This document shows positions 8,953 to 20,187 of a DNA stretch of 64,000 bases, piece by piece. The position numbers were made by a program, and so were the translations under genes. Under the pieces are notes generated by a model. It was given only the letters and a program-made list of their open reading frames with translations, did not search any database and had not been told where the DNA came from. The stretch is from JAWVFM01 sp963739355 (GTDB taxonomy: Bacteria; Actinomycetota; Thermoleophilia; Solirubrobacterales; 70-9). The stretch covers positions 248,001 to 312,000 of the forward strand of contig CAVUAD010000007.1 of assembly GCA_963739355.1 (NCBI GenBank). Direction: 5' to 3'. Within the stretch, counting starts at the first letter, position 1. Every line of letters begins with the position of its first letter.

Positions 8953-9604
8953 GCTCCTCCTCTGGCTCCAGCACCCCTTCCCCGACCGGCTCGACCGGGT
9001 TGGGCCAGCGCAGGCGGCGCGGTGCCTCGCGCATGCGGAGGATTCGCGCCGGCTGGCCGGCGACGACGGCGTTGGCGGGGACGCTGCGGGTGACGACGGT
9101 GTAGGTCCCGAGCACCGAGTTGTCGCCGACGCGGCAGCCGCGCAGAACGCTGGCCCCGTAGCCGATCCAGACGTTCGAGCCGACCTCGACGTCGCGCTTG
9201 TAGATGCCCTGCACCCGGATCGGCCGCTCCACCTCGACCATGCCGTGGTCGAAGTCGATGAACATCGCGCGGTCGGCGATGACGCATTGCTCGCCGATCC
9301 GCACGCGCTGGTAGGCGGAGATCGTCACCTCCTGGCCGATGACTGTCTTGGGGCCGATCTCCACGACGCCCTCGTGGCAGCGGAGCTTGGTGCCGTCGCC
9401 GATCCAGGCGAAGCGGCCGAACTTGATCTTCCCCCGCTTGCTGATCTGCAGCTCGAGGCCGCGACCGAAGAACACGGGGCCGTCTGTCTCCCAGCGCCAG
9501 CCGGCGGGGGTGAGGAAGCGCCGCCACAGGTAGCGCCACAGAAGCCGCGCGTACTTCGGCGTCAGCATGCGGTGGCGGGCCAGGAATCGGACCGTCTCGA
9601 TCAC
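8945..9604 (-). CDS. hexapeptide-repeat (LbH) acyltransferase
   Basis: 219 residues. After a basic N-terminal region (about 1-50, two possible amphipathic helices RFLARHRM and LLWRYLWRR) comes a left-handed beta-helix with hexapeptide turns such as IGDGTKL, IGEQCVI, VGSNVWIGYGASVLRG and VGDNSVLGTYTVVTRSVPANAVVAGQPARIL. This C-terminal block is the xenobiotic/maltose O-acetyltransferase family signature. Acceptor unknown; cell-surface sugar is plausible. First gene of the leftward pair with the aminotransferase; the divergent meaB starts 29 bp away. Confidence 0.85.
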   Translation of the reverse strand: MIETVRFLARHRMLTPKYARLLWRYLWRRFLTPAGWRWETDGPVFFGRGLELQISKRGKIKFGRFAWIGDGTKLRCHEGVVEIGPKTVIGQEVTISAYQRVRIGEQCVIADRAMFIDFDHGMVEVERPIRVQGIYKRDVEVGSNVWIGYGASVLRGCRVGDNSVLGTYTVVTRSVPANAVVAGQPARILRMREAPRRLRWPNPVEPVGEGVLEPEEERV

Positions 9605-9633
9605 GGCGGACCGGACTCTAGACTCCGGCCGCG

Positions 9634-10590
9634 GTGGCGGAAACGACGTCCAAGTCGCTGGCCGAGCGCGTGCTCGCCGGAGAGGGCCGCGCGCTGGCGC
9701 GCGCGATCACGCTCGTGGAGAACCGCGACCCGGAGGGTGACGAGCTCGTCGCCGAGCTCTTCCCCCGCACGGGCAAAGCCAGGGTCGTCGGCCTGACCGG
9801 CCCGCCGGGCGTCGGCAAGAGCACGCTGATCGGCGCGCTCACCAAGGAGCTTCGGTCCCGTGACCGGGAGATCGGCGTGCTCTCGATCGACCCGTCCAGC
9901 CCGTTCACCCAGGGCGCCGTGCTGGGCGACCGCATCCGGCTGTCCGACCACTTCCTGGACCCCGGCGTGTTCATCCGCTCGATGGCCACGCGCGGCTCCC
10001 TCGGTGGCCTCGCGGAGGCGGCGCTTCAGGCCGCGCTCCTGATGGACGCGGCCGGCAAGGACGACGTGCTCGTCGAGACCGTCGGCGTGGGGCAGGCCGA
10101 GGTCGACGTCGTCGACCACGCCGACACCATCGTGCTGGCGCTGATGCCCGGCTCCGGCGACTCGATCCAGGCGCTGAAGGCCGGCGTGATGGAGATCCCG
10201 GACGTGATCGTGGTCAACAAGTGCGAGCACCCGCTTGCGGACACCATGGTCCGCGAGATCCGCTCGGTCCTGGCGATCGGCCCGAAGCGCAGCTGGCGCG
10301 TGCCGGTCGTGCGTACCGAGGCGGCGAAGGAAACGGGCATCGAGGAGCTGCTCGACTCGATCGACGCCCACGGCAAGCACCTGGAGGAGGAGGGCACGCT
10401 GGCCGAGCGCCGCGCTCGCAACCTGCGCGCCGAGGTGCTCGGGATCGCGGTGTCGCGCCTGCGGCGCGAGCTCACGGAGCGCGCCGAAGAGGACCCCGAG
10501 TGGGCGGGCCTTCTCGAGCGCGTGACGAAGCGTGAGATCGACCCCGCCACGGCCGCCCGGGAGTTGCTAGAAAAGCGCCCCGATGAGTGA
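9634..10590 (+). CDS. meaB: MeaB/ArgK-type G3E GTPase, chaperone of B12-dependent acyl-CoA mutase
   Basis: 318 residues from a GTG start. Walker A GPPGVGKST (about 54-62), switch region SIDPSSPFTQGAVLGDRIRL, Walker B VLVETVGVGQAE, and base-recognition NKCE. Proteins of this family gate cobalamin loading and protect methylmalonyl- or isobutyryl-CoA mutase from inactivation. The partner mutase is 6 kb downstream (16715) with its B12 subunit at 19771. The 3' end overlaps the PRC-barrel gene by 8 bp. Confidence 0.92.
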   Translation: MAETTSKSLAERVLAGEGRALARAITLVENRDPEGDELVAELFPRTGKARVVGLTGPPGVGKSTLIGALTKELRSRDREIGVLSIDPSSPFTQGAVLGDRIRLSDHFLDPGVFIRSMATRGSLGGLAEAALQAALLMDAAGKDDVLVETVGVGQAEVDVVDHADTIVLALMPGSGDSIQALKAGVMEIPDVIVVNKCEHPLADTMVREIRSVLAIGPKRSWRVPVVRTEAAKETGIEELLDSIDAHGKHLEEEGTLAERRARNLRAEVLGIAVSRLRRELTERAEEDPEWAGLLERVTKREIDPATAARELLEKRPDE

Positions 10591-10966
10591 GGCGAACGCC
10601 CCAGTCGAAGAGCGAACCTGGCCCGGCCTTCAGCTCGACGATCGCGCCGGCTCGCAGGTCGGCCGCATCGAGGGCGCCCTGATCGACGACGCGACGAACA
10701 GCGTCGAGTGGCTCCTCGTGCGCTTCGGCCGCTTCGGCCAGCGCGCCCTGGTTCCGGCCCGCGACGCGGTCGGTGCCGTCGGCCGCGTGTGGGTGCCCTA
10801 CGACGCGGAGCAGATCCGCACCTCGCCCAAGGCAACCGCGGGCAAGGCTCTCAGCAAGGACGACGAGCTCGCGCTTCTGAGCCACTACGGCATCGACGGC
10901 CCCGCGGGCCGCGCGGCCGATCTCGCCGACCGCGACGGCTCGAGCCCGACGGCGCGCCCGGCCTAG
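10583..10966 (+). CDS. PRC-barrel domain protein
   Basis: 127 residues. The first 75 hold a PRC-barrel (GSQVGRIEGALIDDATNSVEWLLVR, then ALVPARDAV), a small beta fold found in RimM and photosynthetic reaction centres and common as a stand-alone protein in actinobacteria. The remainder is charged and probably flexible. It is coupled to meaB by an ATG that overlaps the meaB stop region by 8 bp. Function unknown. Confidence 0.75.
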   Translation: MSEANAPVEERTWPGLQLDDRAGSQVGRIEGALIDDATNSVEWLLVRFGRFGQRALVPARDAVGAVGRVWVPYDAEQIRTSPKATAGKALSKDDELALLSHYGIDGPAGRAADLADRDGSSPTARPA

Positions 10967-10973
10967 CTCGCCG

Positions 10974-12119
10974 CTAGCAGCCGAGCTGCCGCGCGATCAC
11001 CATCTGCTGCACCTCGTCGGTGCCCTCGCCGATGGTGAGGATCTTCGCGTCGCGGTAGAAGCGGCAGACCGGGTACTCCTCGATGAAGCCGTAGCCGCCG
11101 TGGATCTGGACGGCCTCCTCGGTCGCGCGAACGGCCAGGCGGCCGGTGATCAGCTTGGCCTGCGCCGCGGTCAACGTGAAGCTCTGCCCGGCGTCCTTCT
11201 CGAGCGCGGCGCGGTACGTCAGTAGTCGAGCGGCCTCTATCTGCGCCGACAGGTCGGCGATCTTCGCCTGGATTGCCTGGTACTTCGAGATCGCCTTCCC
11301 GAACGCCTGCCGCTCCTTGGCGTAGGCGATCGCCTCGTCGAGCGCGCCCTGCGCGAGCCCGACGCCCATCGCCGCCACCCCGATCCGGCCGCCGTCGAGG
11401 ATGTGCAGGAACTGCTTGAAGCCCTGGCCGCGGCGCCCGAGCAGGTTGGCCTCGGGCACCCGGCAGCCGTCGAATGCGAGCGGCCGCGTGTCGGAGGCGT
11501 TCCAGCCCATCTTGCGGTAGGGCTCGCCGGGCTCGTAGCCGGGCGTGCCGTTCGGGACGATGATGTTCGAGATCTCGCGGCCGCCGTTCTCGCCGCCGGT
11601 GACCGCGGTGATCGTCACGCAGCCGGTGATGTCGGTGCCCGAGTTGGTGATGAACTGCTTGGCGCCGTCGATCACCCACTCGCCGTCCTCCAGCTGCGCG
11701 CGCGTCTTGGTGTTGCCGGCATCCGAACCCGCCTCCGGCTCGGTCAGCCCGAAGGCGGCGAGCTTCTCGCCGGCGCAGAGGACGGGCAGCCACTCGGACT
11801 TCTGCTCGTCCGTGCCCCACAGGTGGATCGGCATCGTGCCGAGCGAGGTGTGCGCCGCGAGCGTGATGCAGACCGAGGAGTCGATCCGGGCCAGCTCCTC
11901 CACGGCGAGCGCGTAGGAAAGCGTGTCCGCGCCGCCGCCCCCGTACTCCTCCGGAAACGGGATCCCCATCAGCCCGAGCTTGCCGAGCTTGGCGACGATC
12001 TCGTACGGGAACGCCTTGGTGCGGTCGAGCTCCTCGGCGACGGGGGCGACCTCCTGGCGGGCGAAGTCCCGCACGGTGTCGCGGATCAGGCGCTGCTCGT
12101 CGGTGAGGCCGAAGTCCAC
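10974..12119 (-). CDS. acyl-CoA dehydrogenase
   Basis: 381 residues, standard length. N-terminal helical domain from FGLTDEQRLIRDTVRDFARQ, FAD-binding beta domain with FGLTEPEAGSDAGNTKT and FITNSGTD, and a C-terminal helical domain with IHGGYGFIEEYPVCRFYRDAK. The catalytic base is the Glu just before the Y of EYPV near residue 348. It closes with ILTIGEGTDEVQQMVIARQL, as in short/branched- and short-chain enzymes. It feeds electrons to ETF; both ETF subunits and ETF:quinone oxidoreductase are encoded from 21.8 kb on. Confidence 0.93.
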   Translation of the reverse strand: MDFGLTDEQRLIRDTVRDFARQEVAPVAEELDRTKAFPYEIVAKLGKLGLMGIPFPEEYGGGGADTLSYALAVEELARIDSSVCITLAAHTSLGTMPIHLWGTDEQKSEWLPVLCAGEKLAAFGLTEPEAGSDAGNTKTRAQLEDGEWVIDGAKQFITNSGTDITGCVTITAVTGGENGGREISNIIVPNGTPGYEPGEPYRKMGWNASDTRPLAFDGCRVPEANLLGRRGQGFKQFLHILDGGRIGVAAMGVGLAQGALDEAIAYAKERQAFGKAISKYQAIQAKIADLSAQIEAARLLTYRAALEKDAGQSFTLTAAQAKLITGRLAVRATEEAVQIHGGYGFIEEYPVCRFYRDAKILTIGEGTDEVQQMVIARQLGC

Positions 12120-12161
12120 GGGCGCGATGTTATGGACAGCCCTGGGTACGTGTGGCGGCGC

Positions 12162-12752
12162 TCAGGCGTGGCAGATCGCCGTGACGGCGAGCCGGCGGCT
12201 GGTCGAGAGCGCGTTGCCCGTGCTCACCGTCCACGCCGTTCGAGTCTGATCAAAGGTGTTCTCGACGATGTTGTTCTCGCCGACCGGCCCTCTCGGGGCG
12301 AGGCCGCCGCCGACGACCCACTCGTTCCCGCCGCACTGCTCCAGCCCGTAGGACTGGCTGAACGGAGTCGCGAAGCGCCGGGTCCGGTAGTGCGGGCCCT
12401 TCACCGTCGCGCAGATCGCCCAAGCGGTTGCGCTCTGGCCGGCCTGGGCATCGTCGTCGACCGAGATCTTCCAGCCGTCGTCCGGAACCTTGCCCTTGTC
12501 CTTGGAGTCGAACGGGATTGTGGTCACGGGGCGCTGAACCCCGGGGAACGTGCTGCTCTCGAGCCCCCCGCCGCCGAGAACACTTGCGTTCTTCGAACAA
12601 TACGTGTCCGGGCCCGGGATCTGGTTGTACGGGCCGGCCGAGTTTGCGTATGCGCTCGCCGGGTTGGCGTTTATGGAGAACCCTCCGCCGACCAGCTTCG
12701 GCGCGCCGTCGAAGCTGGGGCAGGGGGCGATCCTAACGCCTCCATGCTCGCT
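12162..12752 (-). pseudogene. remnant or start-less secreted repeat protein
   Basis: A 196-codon open stretch ending with AVTAICHA. It shows two similar blocks, each with a Cys and a V-G-G-G segment (KLVGGGFSINAN and WVVGGGLAPRG), plus WAICATVKG, which resemble repeated cysteine-containing modules of secreted actinobacterial proteins. No ATG, GTG or TTG lies between the in-frame stop at 12753-12755 and the start of the first block; the first GTG is internal (12527, leaving 121 residues). There is no signal peptide. It may be the tail of a decayed gene, or a start may be hidden by an indel. Confidence 0.45.
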
Positions 12753-12767
12753 CTACGATCCTTTTCG

Positions 12768-13240
12768 ATGTCCGGTCCAGACGACCCGCAGGCCGCGACG
12801 AACGGCGCGCGCCGCGGTCTCGGAAGGCGGCGCAGGGCGACACCGCCCGAGATCGAGGTTCGCATGGGCCGCCGCCGCGCCGACGGAGTGGCGCCGAGCC
12901 TCTACATCTGGGTCGAGCGCGGCGTCGCGGCGCGCCCTCAGGTGGCGCGGTCGTTGCACGGCCGGGTCGTCTTCCGCTTCCAGGAGGATCTCTCCCCGCT
13001 CCTGATCCACTTCGGCAAGGGGCTCATCGAGGTCTCCGACGGGGACGTCGAGTCCCCGGATCTCGCCGTTTCGGGCCGACTGCCGGACATCGTCCACCTG
13101 GCGACCGCGCCGAACGTCCTGGGCATCCCGAACCCGGCCCGCATCGACGGCCTCGGCGCCATCCTGCGCCTCTCGCGAGGCAAGGTGTCGCTCGACGGCG
13201 ACCGCGGCCTTGCGCTGCGGCTGATCCGCCTGCTGGCCCT

Positions 13241-13244
<4 letters not shown>
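12768..13244 (+). CDS. SCP2-like (sterol carrier) domain protein
   Basis: 158 residues; an earlier in-frame ATG at 12744 is possible. The C-terminal 110 residues have the alternating pattern of SCP-2/DUF-type lipid-binding domains: VFRFQEDLSPLLIHFGKGLIEVSDGD, then DLAVSGRLPDIVHLATAPN and GKVSLDGDRGLALRLIRLLAL. The first 45 residues are basic and low in complexity. Function unknown; a lipid or acyl carrier role would suit the neighbouring acyl-CoA genes but is only inference. Confidence 0.6.
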
Positions 13245-14683
<1,439 letters not shown>

Positions 14684-14741
14684 CTTATCTATCGTTCCGG
14701 CCCCGGCCGAGCGCCGCCGTCTCGAACAAGAAAGGCTTTCG

Positions 14742-15926
<1,185 letters not shown>

Positions 15927-15960
15927 CCCCGGCCCGGAAGCCCCTGAGCAGCGCCGCGCG

Positions 15961-16704
15961 GGCGCTTTCTTCGACCTGGACAAGACCCTGATGGCAGGCT
16001 CGTCCGGCATGGTCTGGGCGAAGGTCTCGGCTCAGGCGGGCCTCTTCCCTCGGCGCCTGATGGCGCGCTGGGCGGTGGACCACCTGCGCTACCGGCTGCG
16101 CGGCGCCAGCGACGACGCCGCCGCCCAGGTGATGGCGGAGGTCCGCGACGTGGTCACCGGAATGGCGGTCAGCGACCTGGAGGGCCTGGGGCCGGCCGTG
16201 ATCGAGGGCGTCCTGCCGAGGGTCTATCCGGAGATGCTCGACGAGGTGCGCAGCCACCGCGAGGCGGGCCGGCCGACGTTCATCGTCAGCGCGGCCGGGA
16301 GCTACGTCGTCGAGGAGCTCGCCCGCGAGCTCGAGATGGACGGCGGCGTCGGCACGGGCTATGAGGTCCGCGACGGCACGTTCACGGGAGAGCTCGACGG
16401 GCCGTTCATCTACGGCAAGGGCAAGGTGCATGCGATGGAGCGACTGGCGGCGGACCTCGGAATCGACCTCGCCGCGTCCTACGCCTACTCGGACTCGGCC
16501 TCGGACCTGCCGATGCTCCGCGCCGTCGGTAACCCGGTGGTCGTCAACCCGGACGCGGCGCTGCTCGAAGTCGCCCGCGCGGAGGGCTGGCGGGTGATGC
16601 GCTTCGAGACGCTGGGACGGCGGCTGGCGGTGGCGGCCGGCGTGGTCGGCACCGGCCTGGCAGCCCTCGTCGCGCTGCGCTTGAACGCCAGGCGGCGGGT
16701 CTAG
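15961..16704 (+). CDS. HAD-IB family phosphatase (SerB-like), start codon not identifiable
   Basis: About 247 residues. The nucleophile motif is FFDLDKTLMAG (DxDKT), motif II is TFIVSAAGSYV, and motif III/IV is GKGKVHAMERL with YAYSDSASDLPML. A final hydrophobic stretch GVVGTGLAALVAL suggests a C-terminal membrane anchor. Homology begins right after the thiolase stop, yet this frame holds no ATG, GTG or TTG from 15754 until the ATG at 15991. That ATG lies after the catalytic aspartates and would give a dead protein. A non-standard start or a base-level error upstream is likely. Confidence 0.7.
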   Translation, partial: GAFFDLDKTLMAGSSGMVWAKVSAQAGLFPRRLMARWAVDHLRYRLRGASDDAAAQVMAEVRDVVTGMAVSDLEGLGPAVIEGVLPRVYPEMLDEVRSHREAGRPTFIVSAAGSYVVEELARELEMDGGVGTGYEVRDGTFTGELDGPFIYGKGKVHAMERLAADLGIDLAASYAYSDSASDLPMLRAVGNPVVVNPDAALLEVARAEGWRVMRFETLGRRLAVAAGVVGTGLAALVALRLNARRRV

Positions 16705-16714
16705 AATCCGGCCC

Positions 16715-18373
16715 ATGGCCGTCGAGCCCGAAGCGCCGCGTCGGGCCCACCAGTGGCGCGAGGAGGCGTACGCGAAGACCCCCGAGCGGGAGGCGCTCTT
16801 CGAGACTCTCTCCGGTGAGCCCGTCGAGCCGCTCTACACGCCCGAGGACCTGGCGGAGAACGACCCCGATCGCGACGTCGGCCTGCCGGGCGAGTACCCG
16901 TTCACGCGCGGCGTCTACCCCTCGATGTACCGCGGGCGGCTGTGGACGATGCGCCAGTTCGCCGGCTTCGGGACCGTGGAGGAGACCAACGAGCGCTTCC
17001 GTTACCTCCTCGATCACGGCCAGACCGGGCTGTCGACCGCGTTCGACATGCCGAGCCTGATGGGCCTCGACTCGGACCACCCGCGCTCCCTCGGCGAGGT
17101 CGGCGTGGAGGGCGTGGCCGTCGACACGGTCGACGACATGGAAACGCTCTTCAGCGGCATTCCGCTGGACGAGGTGACGGTCTCGATGACGATCAACGCC
17201 CCCGCGGCGATCATGCTCGCGTTCTACGTGGTCGCCGCCGAGGAGAACGGCATCTCGCCGAGGGCGCTCGGCGGGACGATCCAGACGGACATCCTCAAGG
17301 AGTACATCGCTCAGAAGGAGTGGTGCTTCCCGATCGACCCGGCGCTTCGCCTGGTCACCGACATGGTCGAGTGGTGCAGCGCCGAGATGCCGCGCTGGCA
17401 CCCGATCTCGATCTCCGGCTACCACATCCGCGAGGCGGGATCGACCGCCCAGCAGGAGCTGGCGTTCACCCTGAAGGACGGGCTCACCTACGTCGAGCGC
17501 GCCATCGAGCGCGGCCTCGACGTCGACGACTTCGCGCCGCGCCTGTCGTTCTTCTTCAACGCGCACATCGACTTCTTTGAGGAGATCGCCAAGTACCGTG
17601 CCGCCCGCAGGATCTGGGCGCGGGAGCTCCGCGAGACCTTCGGCGCTCAGCGTGAGGAGTCGATGCGGATGCGCTTCCACACGCAGACCGCGGGCGTCTC
17701 GCTCACCGCCCAGCAGCCCCTCGTCAACATCGTGCGGACCGCGATCGAGGCGCTCGCCGGGGTCCTGGGCGGGACCCAGTCGCTGCATACGAACTCCTAC
17801 GACGAGGCGCTCGCCCTGCCCACCGAGGAGGCGGTTCGCGTGGCCCTGCGAACCCAGCAGGTGATCGCGCACGAGACCGGGGTGACCAACACGATCGACC
17901 CGCTCGGCGGTGCGTACTTCATCGAGGCGCTGACCGACTCGATGGAGAAGGCCGCCTACTCGTACTTCGCCCGCATCGACGAGCTGGGCGGCATGGTCGA
18001 GGCGATCAAGCGCGGCTTCCCGCAGCGCGAGATCGCGGATGCCGCGTTCCGCTACCAGCAGGAGGTCGACAGCGGCAAGCGGATCGTCGTCGGCGTCAAC
18101 GCGTACCGGAACGAGGGCGAGTCCGAGCCGGATATCCACCGGGCCGATCCCGCCGTGGAGCGGCGCCAGTCCGAGCGGCTCGCCGCAACCCGCGCCCGCC
18201 GCGACTCCGCCAGCGTGGAGGCATGCCTGGCGGCGGTTAAGGAGGCTGCGGCCCGCGAAGTGAACCTGATGCCGACGCTCGTCGAGGCGGCGCGAGCGCG
18301 GGTCTCGGAGGGCGAAATCGTCGTCGCGCTCCAGGAGGTCTTCGGGACCTTCACGGAGCACCCGGTCTTCTGA
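16715..18373 (+). CDS. icmA: B12-dependent acyl-CoA mutase large subunit, isobutyryl-CoA mutase type
   Basis: 552 residues: the TIM-barrel substrate domain only, without the C-terminal B12 domain. Homology runs through GVYPSMYRGRLWTMRQFAGFG, DILKEY, SISGYHIREAG and GGTQSLHTNSYDEA. The two positions that set substrate choice are Phe82 (in MRQFAGF; Tyr in methylmalonyl-CoA mutase) and Gln200 (in YIAQKEW; Arg in methylmalonyl-CoA mutase). Phe/Gln is the isobutyryl-CoA mutase pair; 2-hydroxyisobutyryl-CoA mutase has Ile/Gln. So isobutyryl-CoA/n-butyryl-CoA interconversion is the best call. The small subunit is encoded at 19771. Confidence 0.82.
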   Translation: MAVEPEAPRRAHQWREEAYAKTPEREALFETLSGEPVEPLYTPEDLAENDPDRDVGLPGEYPFTRGVYPSMYRGRLWTMRQFAGFGTVEETNERFRYLLDHGQTGLSTAFDMPSLMGLDSDHPRSLGEVGVEGVAVDTVDDMETLFSGIPLDEVTVSMTINAPAAIMLAFYVVAAEENGISPRALGGTIQTDILKEYIAQKEWCFPIDPALRLVTDMVEWCSAEMPRWHPISISGYHIREAGSTAQQELAFTLKDGLTYVERAIERGLDVDDFAPRLSFFFNAHIDFFEEIAKYRAARRIWARELRETFGAQREESMRMRFHTQTAGVSLTAQQPLVNIVRTAIEALAGVLGGTQSLHTNSYDEALALPTEEAVRVALRTQQVIAHETGVTNTIDPLGGAYFIEALTDSMEKAAYSYFARIDELGGMVEAIKRGFPQREIADAAFRYQQEVDSGKRIVVGVNAYRNEGESEPDIHRADPAVERRQSERLAATRARRDSASVEACLAAVKEAAAREVNLMPTLVEAARARVSEGEIVVALQEVFGTFTEHPVF

Positions 18374-18375
18374 CA

Positions 18376-18413
18376 CCCGCGCTCGCGGCGGTTTTCTCCA
18401 CCGCGCGCGAGGG
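18376..18413 (+). terminator. possible hairpin terminator after the mutase gene
   Basis: GC-rich imperfect inverted repeat, CGCGCTCGCGGCGG and CCGCGCGCGAG, around a TTTTCTCCA loop directly after the mutase stop codon. There is no T tract; termination is not certain. Confidence 0.35.
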
Positions 18414-18427
18414 TATTCACCGGGGTG

Positions 18428-18727
18428 ATGGCCGAACACGACTTGATCGTCGCGCCCAGCGACGTCGATGGCTGGGACGTGGTCCGCGAGGGCGAGGAGG
18501 CAGCCCTCACCAACCACCGCACTCGCGATGAGGCGGAGGCGGCGGCGCGGCTGCGCGCCGACGAGGAGCACAGTCACGTCGAACACGAGAGCTCCCCGGT
18601 TCAGGAGGGCGGCGGCGGTGAGGACCGTGGCGTCAAGACGTACTTCTTCGGGCTCGTCGGCCTGCTGCTGGCGGTGACCGCCCTGATCGTCGTCATCTCG
18701 CTCGTCGCCTCGGCGCTCAACATCTAG
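18428..18727 (+). CDS. small membrane protein with DUF2188-like N-terminus
   Basis: 99 residues. The first 45 (VDGWDVVREGEEAALTNHRTRDEAEAAAR) have the DUF2188 pattern of a short beta-hairpin plus helix. A charged linker follows, then one membrane helix, FFGLVGLLLAVTALIVVISLV, at the C-terminus. GTG at 18425 is an alternative start. Tail-anchored, cytosolic head; function unknown. Confidence 0.6.
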   Translation: MAEHDLIVAPSDVDGWDVVREGEEAALTNHRTRDEAEAAARLRADEEHSHVEHESSPVQEGGGGEDRGVKTYFFGLVGLLLAVTALIVVISLVASALNI

Positions 18728-18782
18728 AGGCGCTTGGCTCGCCGGCCCGGCGCCTGGCGACGCTGGGTCTTAGAGTCGCGGT

Positions 18783-19712
<930 letters not shown>

Positions 19713-19770
19713 CGCGCTCGGCGCACGAAGTGGACAGGCGCCGGCCTCGCATCATCTACGCTCACGGCCA

Positions 19771-20184
19771 ATGAGCGACGAAGGTGGCCGCAAGATCAGG
19801 GTGGTGGTCGCGAAGCCCGGCCTGGACGGCCACGATCGCGGCGCGAAGATCATCGCCCGAGCCCTGCGGGACGCCGGCATGGAGGTCATCTACACCGGCC
19901 TCCACCAGACGCCGGAGCAGATCGCCGCAACCGTGGTCCAGGAGGATGCGGACGCGGTTGGCCTTTCGATCCTCTCGGGCGCGCACATGACCCTGGTGCC
20001 GAAGGTCGTGGCGCTACTGCGCGAGCAGGGCGCCGACGACGTGATCGTCACCGTCGGCGGGACGATCCCGGCCGACGACGTGCCGGAGCTGAAGGAGCTC
20101 GGCGTCGCCGAGGTCTTCACTCCCGGAGCGCCGACAGACGCGATCGTCGACTTCGTTCGCGACGCCGTCTCGGCGAAGGCCTAG
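19771..20184 (+). CDS. icmB: B12-binding small subunit of acyl-CoA mutase
   Basis: 137 residues, a single cobalamin-binding flavodoxin-like domain. The DxHxxG motif (Asp19, His21, Gly24 in KPGLDGHDRG) supplies the lower axial histidine, followed by GLSILSGAHM and VTVGGTIPADDV, which line the nucleotide-tail pocket. Separate small subunits of about 136 residues are typical of isobutyryl- and 2-hydroxyisobutyryl-CoA mutases and archaeal methylmalonyl-CoA mutase. It is parted from its partner at 16715 by a small membrane protein and a kinase gene. Confidence 0.92.
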   Translation: MSDEGGRKIRVVVAKPGLDGHDRGAKIIARALRDAGMEVIYTGLHQTPEQIAATVVQEDADAVGLSILSGAHMTLVPKVVALLREQGADDVIVTVGGTIPADDVPELKELGVAEVFTPGAPTDAIVDFVRDAVSAKA

Positions 20185-20187
20185 ACG

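Noticed and set aside
15991..16704. HAD phosphatase starting at ATG 15991
   Set aside because: This start removes the nucleophile motif FFDLDKT that is plainly coded just upstream.
16715..18373. 2-hydroxyisobutyryl-CoA mutase
   Set aside because: That enzyme has Ile at the position of Phe82 and Asp at the position of Ala109; the residues here are Phe and Ala.
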